A model generated the notes under the pieces. That model was not told the origin of the DNA. It saw only the letters and a program-made list of their open reading frames with translations, and made no database searches. The translations under genes and the position numbers were made by a program. A stretch of DNA of 64,000 bases from Undaria pinnatifida (lineage: Eukaryota > Sar > Phaeophyceae > Laminariales > Alariaceae). Location: NCBI GenBank assembly GCA_012845835.1, contig JABAKD010000001.1, positions 9,630,832-9,694,831 on the forward strand. Reading direction: 5' to 3'. Shown piece after piece: positions 1-10,469 of the stretch. The first letter of the stretch is position 1; the number at the start of each line of letters is the position of its first letter.

Positions 1-1884
1 GGGGACTCGAGTGACGCAAAGGCTGTCGCACGGTCGTTCTCTCCTTGTACTGCGGATGCTGCAATCGAAAATGACTTTTTCTTCGGAGAATCTGTGCGCA
101 GCGTTGCTGACACGCCCAACGCTGTTGCGAAACCCATGAAGGCACCCCAAGAGGTACCGACGGAGGAGGTGAGTCGGGCGCGTGCCAAACGTTTTGAATG
201 TTGCTGTTCGACTGGGCCTCTCAACTGAGGGACAAGCCAACATCGTTGGAAACCCATTTACTTTTTACAATGTGATTCGTAGCACGCCTAGGTCATGGGA
301 CTGTTCATGGGGTTAAGCGTACGATTATTCCCCAAGTCATTCTTGGGGCGAGGTATAGAACTTCTCGCATGAGGAGCGTCAGAAAACGTTGGCGCCACCC
401 TTACGGTAACACATGTGGCGAGTCGTTGAAGGGGTGCACGGGAGCCACAGCAATGTACCGCAGTTTGGAAGGGGGTGGTATCGTCGCGCGATTCTCTCCC
501 CCAGGCGTTCGGCCGTTTCACCCCTCTTGGCCGAGTTCTCTAGTTCATGTTTAGTTTTGTGGCAAGCAATTTAGGGCAATTTTTTTTTCAAGGGCTTCTC
601 TGATATATGTGTACCTGGAATATGATCGTTATAATTCCGCCTGCACAGGCTGCTGTCAGGAATGCGATTGTTCCCACCAACCAATAGAAAACGCAATGTA
701 GAGCTGTCGTTAGAACTCGCGCATCAGGACTTTTGTAACTATCTTCAACTTGTGGGCGCTGGTTGATGCTTTGCATAATCGTACGTACAACACTATATCC
801 GTAAAATAAAAGCGACAATTGATTTCAATAATAAATTCCAAAAGTTAGCTACATTTCTGGACACATTGGTACGCTGTGGGTGCATCGTGGTCCGCGGACC
901 AAGCAACAGGCTCCGGCCACCTCGAAAGGGGCGATGTTTTCGGTGCCGTCAAATCAGAAACTTGCCTTCGCTCGTATTAAATGGTTTGCTATCATCGTCT
1001 TCCTGGTTGTCCTCGAGCGGCATTCTGGCACCCCATTCAATCTCTCAGATCCCTCCCCCCACCCGTTTATTGCTCTCCTAGGAGGTAGATGGTGGCCGAA
1101 AACGGTGGAACCCAAAGGGCACAAAACATGCCATGCAAAAAAAAAAATGTGTAATATACGGGAAAAAAGGCAACGAGCGTCCGAATATTGGAGGTGTATT
1201 TAATATGAGCATGGACGGTGTTCCGTCTCCAAATGGATGCGTGGTCAATGTCAAACGACTAACGCCAGAAATAATTGCTACCCCCCCCCCCCCCCCCCAC
1301 CCCCCCCCCCCCCCCCCGCCCCCCCCCGCCCCCCCCCCCCCCCTCCCCCCCCCTCCCCCCTTCCCCGTTGTTGTGGGTTAACTCAGACTAAGACCGGAGC
1401 ATTGTCAGCACAAGGAGACCACAAAATAAAGCACGTCCCGTCCGATACGCCCAGATATCTTCCACCAATAGCCAGTGCCCACGGCACCCTCTGCCGGCAT
1501 AAAGTAGCGCCCGACAAGCTTAGTGACGACCGCGGGGTAGAGCAGTCAATCAAGCCCAAGGTGGGGATGGGGTGGGTGGCCCCCTTTTGTGCAGGGGATA
1601 AGGTTAGTGGCCTCTTCCCAGTGAAGAGTGGACGGCCGAGATGGTTTGCGGGGCACGTGAAGCGGGTCAACGAGGACGGCACCCTGCATGTTTGCTATGA
1701 CGATGGGGACGAGGAAACGAACAAGAGCTGCGCCGAGGTGCGCCCGAACCGGAGAACTGCTGGTAGGGTGACGAGGCCGGCTTCTGCTGCTCGGCCTGTG
1801 ACAGAGAATCGGGCATCTGAAGCGGCGACCCTTGTTTCTGCTTTGTCCGCAGACGGCGGCTCAGAAGGTGCGAAGGAACAATAA
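1..1884 (+). CDS. Tudor-like domain protein, 3' end (partial, two exons)
   Basis: The gene enters from the left edge. Exon <1-168 is open in frame 1 and ends ...PTEE before a GTGAGT donor at 169. The best acceptor is the CAG ending at 1386, after a long C/T-rich tract. Both sides are phase 0, and the second exon (1387-1884) stays in frame to the TAA at 1882-1884. Residues read from about 1585 (AGDKVSGLFPVKSG, then WFAGHVKRVNEDGT and YDDGDEE) match the pattern of a Tudor/agenet-type five-stranded barrel, whose family members read methylated Arg/Lys on histones or other proteins. The aromatic cage cannot be confirmed by eye. The tail is Ala/Arg/Ser-rich and looks disordered. The N-terminus and any other domains lie outside the window. 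A decayed copy of the exon end lies at 2535-2620. The splice and the domain are inferred; a chromatin role is only a family-based guess. Confidence 0.5.
1075..1275. repeat. Dispersed repeat D, copy 1 (inside intron 169-1386)
   Basis: This stretch shares blocks with 35352-35530: a start near CTAGGAGG(T/C)AGAT, then GTGGCC, a long A or T run, TTGGAGGTGT, and GGATGCGTGGTCAATG near the end. The second copy lies in an intron of the nucleoporin gene. No terminal repeats are obvious, so it is an unclassified interspersed repeat. The rest of this 1.2-kb intron shows nothing recognisable. Confidence 0.5.
1281..1372 (+). repeat. C-rich homopolymer tract at the 3' end of an intron
   Basis: About 90 bases are almost pure C, with a few A, G and T, just upstream of the acceptor at 1386. 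The tract probably acts as the polypyrimidine tract. Proline-rich open frames across it are artefacts of composition. Confidence 0.8.
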
Positions 1885-2283
1885 ATGACGCCACGGTTGG
1901 GGTAGCACCTAGCTTTGACAAGACTCCTCGCTCACTTCAGGAGCTCTATAGGCTCTTTGCTCAAGGAGTTTTATTTAAACGCCACCTATAAATGCCACCC
2001 ATAAACCAACGTTGAGAAAAAGTCAGGCCTGATCTCGGAATGCAGTCCCATAGGCAAATGCAGGAGTCATCTCGTGTGAGGGGTGCAGCAGATTCCAAGA
2101 ATTTCCGGAGCTCCTAACGTGAGGAGCTAGCTCATTGTCTCACCCCCCCGAAGCATGACTTCGAAGGCGTTCGTTCGCGCAACTCGGCCAACATTTCTAT
2201 GCACTACAGTGGTCCTATCTAAAGAAAATTTGCTCGTAATATTCCAGCATACTCAACGAGAGTTCCACGCTTGAGGAACTCAA

Positions 2284-2355
2284 CCGGTCAGATCGGTCAG
2301 ATCGGTCAGATCGGTCAGATCGGTCAGATAGGTCAGATCGGTCAGATCGGTCAGA
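2284..2355 (+). repeat. Short tandem repeat, 9-bp unit GGTCAGATC
   Basis: Eight to nine head-to-tail copies of GGTCAGATC are present with a single C-to-A change in the middle. It is a minisatellite with no coding meaning. Confidence 0.9.
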
Positions 2356-2534
2356 AACATTAGTTAACCCAAATAGTGCAAACCCTTACCGCGAGACTTT
2401 ACATATTATGAATAGTATTGTCGAATGCGCGTCGGATTACAAAAGGTAGTGGGTACCTCTTCAGCTAAGGGGTCTCGACAACTAGAACATTTAGACTATA
2501 GAGTACTATTGTTATCGTAGCACGCGTCGCGCGT

Positions 2535-2620
2535 GGGAGATAATCGAGCATTTGGGGCGGCGACCCTTGATCCTGTTTCGTGCCCAGGCAGCGACTCACA
2601 AGGTGATACGTAACGAAAAA
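2535..2620 (+). pseudogene. Decayed copy of the Tudor-gene exon end
   Basis: This segment aligns with 1808-1890, the end of the last Tudor-gene exon. Both share GGCGGCGACCCTTG, then a CTG(T/C)TT block, then GACT/GGCTCA(C/G)AAGGTG and the region of the stop codon. Substitutions have accumulated. It is an intergenic duplicate about 730 bp downstream of its source. Confidence 0.5.
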
Positions 2621-2927
2621 TGTCCAGAAACGACTTTTAACCACCAATTGGCTTTTGGAGAGGAGTCGGCTCCCGATGCCAGGATGTTCTTTCCTTTTTA
2701 TTGACTTTCCGGTTTAGCCTATTTCGCAAAAATCTAAGCAGCACGTTTACCCTTCATTTATTCCCACTGTATCGCTTCTCTCCCTTTTGCATAACGCCTT
2801 TAATCGCAATGAGCGAGCCCGCAGTCCGGGGGGGTGTGATATATGCTACCGTAGAGGTTCGTCACTTCCTTCCCGGGTCTCCTCGCTTGAGCATCTCCAT
2901 GGCCCACCCGAAAAACTCGTGCTACGA

Positions 2928-3180
2928 TGGAGGCATCCCTCTTTTCGGCTATTTTGTTTTTCTGAATGACGGGGCTCCTTAACCCAAAATCGTCAAAAAT
3001 AGGACATTTTTTGTTTGCGTGATTTCTCGTCGCGTACCGAGGCCATGGGAATTGTTTTTTATCCGGTAGCAGGGCAGTTGTTTTGCTTTCTCCAAATCGG
3101 TTTTCGGGTTGAGACATGTCCCAAGCTCTTAAGGTGAGGATCCCCAGAGAAACGAAGTGGCGCGCCTCTATCGTGGACAC
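2928..3180 (+). mobile_element. MITE family A, copy 1
   Basis: This is an element of about 250 bp with terminal inverted repeats related to GCGTGCTACGATAGAGGT. It carries the internal family marker GAATGACGGGGCTCCTTAAC. The right end is degraded (CTCTATCGTGGACACGCG). It has no coding capacity and belongs to a non-autonomous family with at least seven copies in this window. Confidence 0.75.
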
Positions 3181-3439
3181 GCGTCGAAATAATTAATGAT
3201 TTTGAGCACAAACCGAAAACGCAATTCCGACAAACGAACGCGTGGGCCAGACTGTTCCAAGAAACAATTCGTTTTTGCTAAAAAAAGAAGTGACGTTCCA
3301 ACGATTTTTGGGTTAACAAGTTTCGTCGTCCACGTAATATATGTAGGCCAAAACGTGCTACCTCTATTGTTGCACACGTCGTGTGCACGCACGCTGCTTG
3401 TCATGAATGGAAGAGGCGGTAGCAACGTAAGAAGCAGAC

Positions 3440-3550
3440 CCGCACATGTCTACAATGCCGGGAAAGGGCCCGTCGGGTTTTCACCGACAAAGCAGATACT
3501 GCTTGCACCACGCGCAAGTCTGGGGGGTGGAGGGGTGGCTTTTACGACTT
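3440..3550 (+). repeat. Dispersed repeat C, fragment
   Basis: The block with CGTCGGGTTTTCACCGAC and CTTGCACCACGCGCAAG resembles copies at 21375-21560, 25340-25470, 36720-36870 and 59590-59735. It is a fragment only. Confidence 0.4.
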
Positions 3551-3813
3551 ATCAGTAGGAAGGCTAATTTTCTCCTAGATAATTATCGACCACGGGGATG
3601 CCTTACAAAGCGTGGTGTTCCCGACTAGCACAAGCATCCGCTAATATTATTATAGGTGCGCATCAATAACACTGTTGATCTGCATACCCCTGCTCCCCAG
3701 GAGACAAGATAACCACTCAGACAGCCGGGAGCTTGACGCCACCGTGCATCAAATCGGGTACACCAGCAGCAGCAGCTCTGACTCTGCAGGATAGTGGCCA
3801 CCGCCAGGATTCC

Positions 3814-6800
3814 ATGGACGCATTTGGGCAAGACCGTTTGGTTTCGAAATTCCTCACGGAGAGCGAACTTGCAAGCAGCGGCGCACACACGAGTATGGAG
3901 CCGACTACGACAGCAGAAAACACGAGTACGGCGTCGCCTAGGACGGCCAAGAATGGCTTAAGAAAAACCCAAGGCGAGCTGCCGTCGCCCGCTGTGGGAA
4001 CGGGGGCTGTCACTGAAGCGGGAGGTGGCGGGGTTCTTATCACACCGACAGATGGCGTTGAATCCGCTCAGGACAGCGAAGAGGAGGACATGTTCTTCCT
4101 TATTCCCAGCGTGTTGGCAGGCACTAAAAGTGCTCCGCAATTTGCCGTAGCTCAGGAGTCTGTCATACCCAGGATCGACTTGCAGTCACAAGTATTCCGC
4201 ACCAGGGTGCACTCTGCGCAGCTTGGGCCTGGCTCGTCATTGTCCACCCCAACGACTGGGGGGGGCGGTAGATACATGCGCGGTGGTGGGGGGGGGGTGG
4301 GGGGGCTACGCTCCGAGCAATCGATTGCGGCCATGTTCTCTGACAGATCGAGCGCGAGACAGAGCTCGTCCCCGTTAGCTGTTTCGTTGAACACGGTTGC
4401 GGTGCTGCCGAGGACGCTAGGCTCCAGTGTGATGGGCGCTACCTCCATCGTAGCGAAGGTCTCTCCACGGCTGCGTGCCGCTCCCTGCAACAATCCTATT
4501 GCTGGCTCGGCAACCGAAGGGGTGCTCAACGACGATATCAAAATCGCGGCTTCTGCGTTGGTGAACGAACGATTGTGCAGCGACAACGCCGGAAAGTTGG
4601 AAGACCCATCGTCACATGAAGAGGTTCTGAATTACTCCTCCCACCGTGGGTCTGAACCGCGCCGGCTCTCGGCGCAAAGCCGGGGAAGCGAAAGCACTTG
4701 TGGAAATTATTCCGCTCCTCCTGCGGCTGCAGTCGCGGATTCAGGACTGGTGCGAACACAAGGGGCGGCGGCAGCGGCGGACGGCGATAAGGGTTTCTCC
4801 GGGAACTCACCCGAACAGGCGTACAGAGGGGTCCCATATGGTTCCTCCCCTAGGCCAGGCTCCGGGGTGTGCGTGATGCGTCGCTGTGCCATTGACTTGC
4901 TCTTGTCCATGGCGCTCAGCACCTCCGGCGTTTCAACCGAGCCGAGATGCCCGGTCTCCTCCAATCTAACAGCAACAGGTCAGTGGGGGCAAGATCATCT
5001 CGTACCAGGGGTCATGGCGACGGCAATAGGCCAGGGGGGGAGAGAAGACCTCTTAGCAGACGTCATGGTTCTATTGCAGGCTTATTTTGACTGCCCCAAA
5101 AACGCCTACACCGTCCTCAACTTGAAGATTCGCTGGCGTGCAGGGGTTTCGATGGCGGAGGCGGCACCTGCCGTGTTAGCCAAGCTCGTTTGCGCTGCGC
5201 TGTTTGATGCGAAGAGCTACTCCCTAGACGGGCGCCATATCGCGGCGGGTAGATCGGGCGGGGTGATTGTATCAAGATGTCCCCTTCCTCTTGGCGAGGA
5301 AACCGGTTGCCTGACACGAGCAACGCCTACCGAAAGCACCGCTTTCAAAAATGAAAAACGAGCAAAACAATCGCCTACGAAAACATCCGCCGAATATGGG
5401 ACCTCCGAAAACGGAAAAAGAGTAAACAAAACACCTGTAAATAGTTTGCAAACCCCACCGTTGCCGTCGAAAGCTTCTTACCGGCGCGATGAAGACGACA
5501 AAACCCCAGAAAAATCACCTACAACTACTCTGCAAACCCCGTCGTTATCGTCGAGCGGTTCCTACGGGTGTGATAAAGACGAGGTCGCTTTGAAAGTTGT
5601 CGACAAGAACGATCTTGACCGCAATCTCGGCCCGGCCGTTTTCGCCGAAGTTCTGGCCCTTCGCGCCCTTTCCGATGTACCCGGAGTTTGCCGACTCTAT
5701 GATTTCGGCGTCACACTTGACTCGTATGTCCTGGTTATGGAGAGGTGTCGTTTTAGCCTCAAGGATTGGCGTGTCGCACGTGGTGGTGCGGGTGGGGGTG
5801 ATGGTTGGAGTGGGGGTGGGGGTGGGGGCAGGGTTGGGGTTAGGGGTGAGGGCGGCGGTTGGGGTCGGGGTCGGGGTGGGGGTAGCGACGGCGACGACGG
5901 TGGACAAGAAGCGATTGGCGCGCCTCGGTTCGACCAGGAGGCTGCTCTATACTTGCTTGTCTTCCGACAAATAGCGTCAGCCGCGGCCGCCATGGCGGAG
6001 AGAGGCATAATCCACTTCGACCTCAAGTGCGATAATGTCCTCGTTCGCGGCCGTCGCCATACCGCTTCGCCAGCGGCTAGCTTCGGAATGGGGGGGCTAG
6101 AAGACGTACCGTCGGTCTGCCTGGCCGATTTTGGGGAGTCGGCCATTGGCCAGCGACGACGGGTATCGGAATCAAATCCGCACGTAAGAGGGAAAACATC
6201 GTCCGGTTCAGAAAGTGACCGTTTCGAGTTTGACATACGGAGTGCCCGCGGGACCGAGCGGATCCAGAGTCCCGAGATGATCCTCATGACAAGTAGCGGC
6301 GGCGACGTGGGAAAGATAAACGACCACTCGTTCCCAACTTCAGGCCGTGCTTCCGACTCCTCCCGGGAGAACAAAGCAGTGTCCAAAAGAGTTACGACGG
6401 CGTCAGACGTGTGGTCGCTGGGATGCCTCTTGTATGAACTTCTCACGACCAAACTCCTCTTCGAAGATCTGCAGTGGTCCGAGTTCTTCGTGACTCTGAC
6501 ATCGGGCGAAACCGACGGCGGACGCTCTGCTGGCGTCGTGGGGAGGCGTATACCAAAGCCCCTGCTACCGCCTCCGGGGACTCTCCCTTTCGATGCTCTT
6601 CGCGGCGCGAAAGCGATAAGGACATTGCTGGAGTCGATGCTGGTGCGTAACCCCACGGACCGCCCCAGTGCCTCCCAAACGGTGGAAAACATAGACAATA
6701 CTTTGACGATTGTTGTCCCCGAAAGCACAAAAGCCTCCGTCGGAGCGGAGGCTGGTGGAGCGGAGGCATGCACGAGAATGTCTGTAAACACCGAGGCAAA

Positions 6801-8235
6801 TTTTGTGGACAGTTTGACGCCACGGGCGGTGGTTGGTACGAGCTTGCCAGCGGCCGCAGAAAAAAACATTGTAGGCAGCTTGAGCCCAGGCGACAGTCCA
6901 ATGCTTACCAGTGAAACTCCTAAACGATGCGCCGCCGCTGGATCGGAAGAAAGTTACCCGGGGAGTGGCGCAGTTGCCAGGGAAAAATCCTCCGCAGCGC
7001 AGGACGATCCTAGGAAAAGGATGGGAGGGCGGCGCGCAACCTTTACGGAGTCCCCCACCACCGCTGAAACCACGTGGCCGATGCAGCCATGCGTGGCAGC
7101 ACTTTTGCACAGAGGTTTGGCCGCGAGACAGTCGGCGCTTCTCGGATGCGCCGGTATTTTGTGTCCTCTCGGAGCGGGAGCATTCCTCCTTGAGGTGAAT
7201 GGCCAATCCGATTTAGGCGCAGGCACTGGAAGGGAAAGAAGCAAAACTAGGGGCGGTTGTACCGTTGAAGATACAGTGGAAGATGGGAACGGTAAGCCGG
7301 GTGGAGGGAGTAGGCCAGGGGATAGGAAACGCAACAGTAAAAGCGATTACACCATCAAAGATGAAAGAGTGCGTGCCGAGAGCATGGCGGGAGGCGGGGG
7401 TGTGCTGTCCGCCGGGGGTTGCGTGCCAGGGGGTGGTGTAAACGACCCGAAGTGTGCCAGATCGGACGAACCGGGTCGATTTGGGGCGGGGATGGTTGGC
7501 TATAGGGAGATATCGGGCGGTAGTGTATGTAACCCAAGTTATGCCAGGTCAGACGAATCGGGTCTAGAGTTGGGACCGGGCATGATGGTTGGTTGCGCCA
7601 CTAGTTGCCAAGTTTTTGCGTTCATTGCGGAGGAGAACAATTCGGCAGGGTTTACCGCTCGGCCTCTAGGGAGAGTTCTGTCCGCCCTTGGCATCAGTCA
7701 CGTGGTGTGTGTGATGCCGGGGCGGCAAGGGCAGGGTAAGGATAGCGTAGCTCGGGGAAGCAAAGACCCTCAAGGGCAGGGTAAGGGTACCCGGAAGGGC
7801 GGAGACTCTCAATTTAGCCCAGGTAAGGGTAGCACAGTCCGAGAGTTTGAAGACCCTCAACTTAATCTGTCCCGGTTGTTGGACGGGTCAAGATTGCTTT
7901 GCGTCACCATTCCCGTGGAGGACGTTGACAATGGAGAGGATGCCGAAAATGGAGAAAATGGTGAAAACGGCGTGGGAGAAAGTGGAGACGCTGTTTTTCC
8001 TTCGCCAGCATTCCCTCCGGCAAGACTTTTGGAAGGTGTTATAGAGTTTGTGACGGGGCCTAGGGTACTCTTCGTTGGCATGGAGGGGACGGGGGACGGT
8101 GCAAGTGCTCTCGCGGTGGCGTGGGCAATGGCTCGTACGGGAAGGGGGGCTTACGAGACGGTGCTAGATTTTAGGCAATCGTGTGTGGGGTTTTGGATCA
8201 ACCCCTCGGCGCTCAGAATAGGACGCAATTTTTAG
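3814..8235 (+). CDS. Ser/Thr protein kinase fused to a STYX-like dual-specificity pseudophosphatase domain
   Basis: One uninterrupted frame of 1473 codons runs from the first in-frame ATG (3814); an upstream exon cannot be excluded. Residues 1-560 are low complexity. The kinase domain shows the ATP-site Lys in VALKVV (about residue 594), hinge LVMERC, catalytic loop HFDLKCDNVLV (Asp about 736; HRD is HFD), DFG (about 772), SPE in place of APE (about 821), DVWSLGCLLYELL, and the distal Arg in NPTDRPSA (about 950). A Gly-rich insert (5788-5900) sits after the hinge. The Gly-loop is poorly conserved, but the other catalytic residues are present. The C-terminal segment (from about residue 1265) follows a dual-specificity phosphatase: LGISHVVCVMP, then VLFVGMEGTGDGASALAVAWAMA at the P-loop, then the helix ending in WINPSALRIG. 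The nucleophilic Cys is Gly (about 1422) and the Arg six residues later is Asp (about 1428). The phosphatase half is therefore predicted to be inactive and may bind substrate. Short internal repeats lie at 7436-7580 and 7720-7860. Confidence 0.75.
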   Translation: MDAFGQDRLVSKFLTESELASSGAHTSMEPTTTAENTSTASPRTAKNGLRKTQGELPSPAVGTGAVTEAGGGGVLITPTDGVESAQDSEEEDMFFLIPSVLAGTKSAPQFAVAQESVIPRIDLQSQVFRTRVHSAQLGPGSSLSTPTTGGGGRYMRGGGGGVGGLRSEQSIAAMFSDRSSARQSSSPLAVSLNTVAVLPRTLGSSVMGATSIVAKVSPRLRAAPCNNPIAGSATEGVLNDDIKIAASALVNERLCSDNAGKLEDPSSHEEVLNYSSHRGSEPRRLSAQSRGSESTCGNYSAPPAAAVADSGLVRTQGAAAAADGDKGFSGNSPEQAYRGVPYGSSPRPGSGVCVMRRCAIDLLLSMALSTSGVSTEPRCPVSSNLTATGQWGQDHLVPGVMATAIGQGGREDLLADVMVLLQAYFDCPKNAYTVLNLKIRWRAGVSMAEAAPAVLAKLVCAALFDAKSYSLDGRHIAAGRSGGVIVSRCPLPLGEETGCLTRATPTESTAFKNEKRAKQSPTKTSAEYGTSENGKRVNKTPVNSLQTPPLPSKASYRRDEDDKTPEKSPTTTLQTPSLSSSGSYGCDKDEVALKVVDKNDLDRNLGPAVFAEVLALRALSDVPGVCRLYDFGVTLDSYVLVMERCRFSLKDWRVARGGAGGGDGWSGGGGGGRVGVRGEGGGWGRGRGGGSDGDDGGQEAIGAPRFDQEAALYLLVFRQIASAAAAMAERGIIHFDLKCDNVLVRGRRHTASPAASFGMGGLEDVPSVCLADFGESAIGQRRRVSESNPHVRGKTSSGSESDRFEFDIRSARGTERIQSPEMILMTSSGGDVGKINDHSFPTSGRASDSSRENKAVSKRVTTASDVWSLGCLLYELLTTKLLFEDLQWSEFFVTLTSGETDGGRSAGVVGRRIPKPLLPPPGTLPFDALRGAKAIRTLLESMLVRNPTDRPSASQTVENIDNTLTIVVPESTKASVGAEAGGAEACTRMSVNTEANFVDSLTPRAVVGTSLPAAAEKNIVGSLSPGDSPMLTSETPKRCAAAGSEESYPGSGAVAREKSSAAQDDPRKRMGGRRATFTESPTTAETTWPMQPCVAALLHRGLAARQSALLGCAGILCPLGAGAFLLEVNGQSDLGAGTGRERSKTRGGCTVEDTVEDGNGKPGGGSRPGDRKRNSKSDYTIKDERVRAESMAGGGGVLSAGGCVPGGGVNDPKCARSDEPGRFGAGMVGYREISGGSVCNPSYARSDESGLELGPGMMVGCATSCQVFAFIAEENNSAGFTARPLGRVLSALGISHVVCVMPGRQGQGKDSVARGSKDPQGQGKGTRKGGDSQFSPGKGSTVREFEDPQLNLSRLLDGSRLLCVTIPVEDVDNGEDAENGENGENGVGESGDAVFPSPAFPPARLLEGVIEFVTGPRVLFVGMEGTGDGASALAVAWAMARTGRGAYETVLDFRQSCVGFWINPSALRIGRNF

Positions 8236-8615
8236 ACAGGCTGATTTGGGGGGGCGCTCTTGACTTGAAGTAGCTTTACAGGTGACAGCTAGTGCTGCGC
8301 ACGCGCTGAGGTCAGTAATAGGGCGCAATTCTTAGGCAGGTTAGTTTGTGTTGGGTGTTGTTTCCTAAGAGCTCACTCTTTGATTCTCCTTCTCGGATAA
8401 AAATATCGGCTGCAGAATTTTGAAGCCGTTCGTTTTTGGCCTTGAAGTAGCTGTACAGGTTACATCTACTGCTGTGCACACGCTGAGGTCAGTAATAGGA
8501 CGTAATCCGTAGCCAAGCTATGTTTTTGGGTGGTTGTTTTGTAGAAGTGGATTTACAGAGTATAGCTACTGCTGTACATGTACCCGGATCAGTAATAGGA
8601 CGCAATTTTTACGAG
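8214..8615 (+). repeat. Imperfect tandem repeat overlapping the kinase stop codon
   Basis: The motif CAGTAATAGGACGCAATTTTT and a 45-bp block before it (GAAGTAGCTTTACAGGTGACAGCTA-type) occur four times, starting near 8214, 8313, 8490 and 8591. Spacings are about 100, 178 and 100 bp. The first copy encodes the last residues and stop of the kinase gene. Confidence 0.75.
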
Positions 8616-8689
8616 GGGGAGCAGGTTATCTTTTAGTAAATACTTCGAAGTACACCCAGGAAGGCGGCTGCTGCTAATCGCTTTAGCCT

Positions 8690-9890
8690 ATATTGCACGC
8701 CCCACAATAGCCGCCAGATTTACCACAAGTTTTTTTCGCCAATAAAACCCAATCCGTGGCCAAACTCTAACCCGTCGAATCCTTCCGAACACGGTATCGG
8801 TTCTAACAGGCATACCTGCCCCTCTCAGTGGACGCGTGCTGAATAAGAAAAATATCTGCAAAAACGAAATCCGCCGTAAAATCCCAGTCTTCGTCAAAAC
8901 TTGTCCCGTGGCCACCTTAACCTAGCCCGTCGTCTGTGCTTCTACCAAGGTCGATTCCTGTCCAACACAGTCCCACTCCCGACAGGCGTACCCGCCCCTC
9001 CCAGCGGGGTCGCTCTGAACCGAGAAGCCATAGTCTACTGCAAAACGCACACTCGTCGCGAAACCCTACTCCGTGACTAAAATGTAATCCATGGCTAAAA
9101 TCTCGACCGTCGTCCGTGCTCCTAACATCGTGTAGCTTCCGGCAGGCGCACCCGCCCCTCTCTTGGACTCTTTCGGTAATTTTCTGTCCAAGACTGTCAA
9201 GAAGTCTAAGAACATTCCGCCCGACAAGTCCCCCAACCCATCGGTGGGATGCAAGGACCGTCATATAATCGGCACAGTCCAAAGAGCTCCGAGGTTCCGT
9301 GGGCAGCCCGCCCTTCCCCCTCGCGCCGCCCTTCTCCCTCGCGTTGACGATGTCGAGGCGGGCTTCTAGGACACGTACCGACTCGCAAAAACGAAACCTG
9401 CCGCGAAAGACACAATTCGTGGCAAAAATCTAATCCGTGGCCAAACTCTAGTCCGACGCTTGTTCACGCATCGAATCGAAAAGACTAAATCCGCCAGAAA
9501 AAAAACCGCTCGTGGCAAAAAAACAATCCGTGGCCACCAAAACCTAGCACGTCGTTTGTGCTTCTACCAAGGCCGAGTCCTGCCTATCACGGTATCGCTC
9601 CTGACAAGGACACCCGTCCCTCTCTCGGGTGCTTTCGGTAGCTTTGTGTCCGAGCCTGTCAAAATGTTGACGGCCGTTCCGCCCGGCACGTCTCCCCACC
9701 CATCGGTAGGATGCAATGACCGTTTCTCGGCGCAGTCGAGAGACCTCCGCGGTCCAGTGCGTAATCCGGCTTCCCCCCTCGCCCCGTTCTTCTCCCTCGC
9801 GTTGACGATGTCGAAGCGGACGCCCAGTACACCCTCCCCACCCCCGCCCCCGCGCCGAATACTGTCCTTAGCCACGGCGTCTAGGCGGTA
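8690..9890 (+). repeat. Degenerate long-unit repeats
   Basis: Recurrent blocks include AATCCGTGGCCAAACTCTA, CCTAGC(C/A)CGTCGT(C/T)TGTGCTTCTACCAAGG, GACAGGCGTACCCGCCCCTC and CCCACCCATCGGT(G/A)GGATGCAA. The segments at 9120-9370 and 9560-9830 are diverged copies of each other. I see no gene. Confidence 0.6.
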
Positions 9891-10469
9891 AGAACCGTCG
9901 CGGAGGGTTGACCCGCCGATCGCGGGCTGCTGTACGCTGGGCTGCTCGCGCGGGTGCTTCGTCTGGAGCTCTGCTGTTGATGTCGTGAGGCTCGCTGGGT
10001 GCTGCCCCAGGGAGTAGTTGGTTCGATTTGCAGTGAGGCGGTCGAAGCCTGTAGGCGGATAAGCAAGCCATGAAGAGTAATATACCATGCGAGTAAGCTG
10101 GGTTGGCTGGGGTTTGGTTCGGTGTGCTGACCTAGGGCGTAGTTGGGTCGGTACCCTGAATATAGGCTGATACGCAAGCCACGCAGAGTATCTTTGCGAC
10201 ACGAGTAGGTTGGGTTAGGTTGGGTTGGATCCATTCGTTTCGGTTGGGATGGGTTGAGTTCGGCTCGGCTCAGGGTGCCAATCGAGGGAGTAGTTGGTTT
10301 GGTTCGCGGTGAGGCGGTCGAAGCGTGTATAAAGGCGGACACGCAGCCATGAAGAGAGTGATACAAGTAGATTAATATTTTCTGAACAGGAAAAAGCACT
10401 GTCTCACACTAATTCCGTGTTTTTTTTCCGAAACAACGGAAAGTGCAGATCTAAACAGGCTAAAATATG
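9891..10469. other. Unassigned DNA leading into the pentanucleotide array
   Basis: No gene was seen. Two related blocks (10010-10090 and 10285-10360) share GTAGTTGGTT(T/C)G, GCAGTGAGGCGGTCGAAGC and AAGCCATGAAGAG. Short GGTT/GGGTT variants near 10085-10280 look like diverged relatives of the adjacent TTCGG array. Confidence 0.5.

Larger units (their letters stand above)
1885..3813. other. Intergenic stretch with repeats
   Basis: No gene was seen here. The stretch holds repeat E (2075-2290, relatives at 54421-54620 and 57128-57330), a 9-bp tandem repeat, a decayed copy of the upstream exon end, a MITE A copy and a fragment of repeat C. Positions 3679-3813 are open in the kinase frame but contain no ATG. 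They may be 5' UTR, or coding if an exon begins after the CAG at 3698-3700. Confidence 0.6.

Noticed and set aside
1237-1380. Proline-rich N-terminus fused to the Tudor-like exon
   Set aside because: The prolines come from the C-rich intron tract; a good phase-0 acceptor lies after it at 1386.
5697-7334. Long antisense open frames across the kinase gene
   Set aside because: They are low-complexity shadows of the kinase coding sequence and have no domain motifs.
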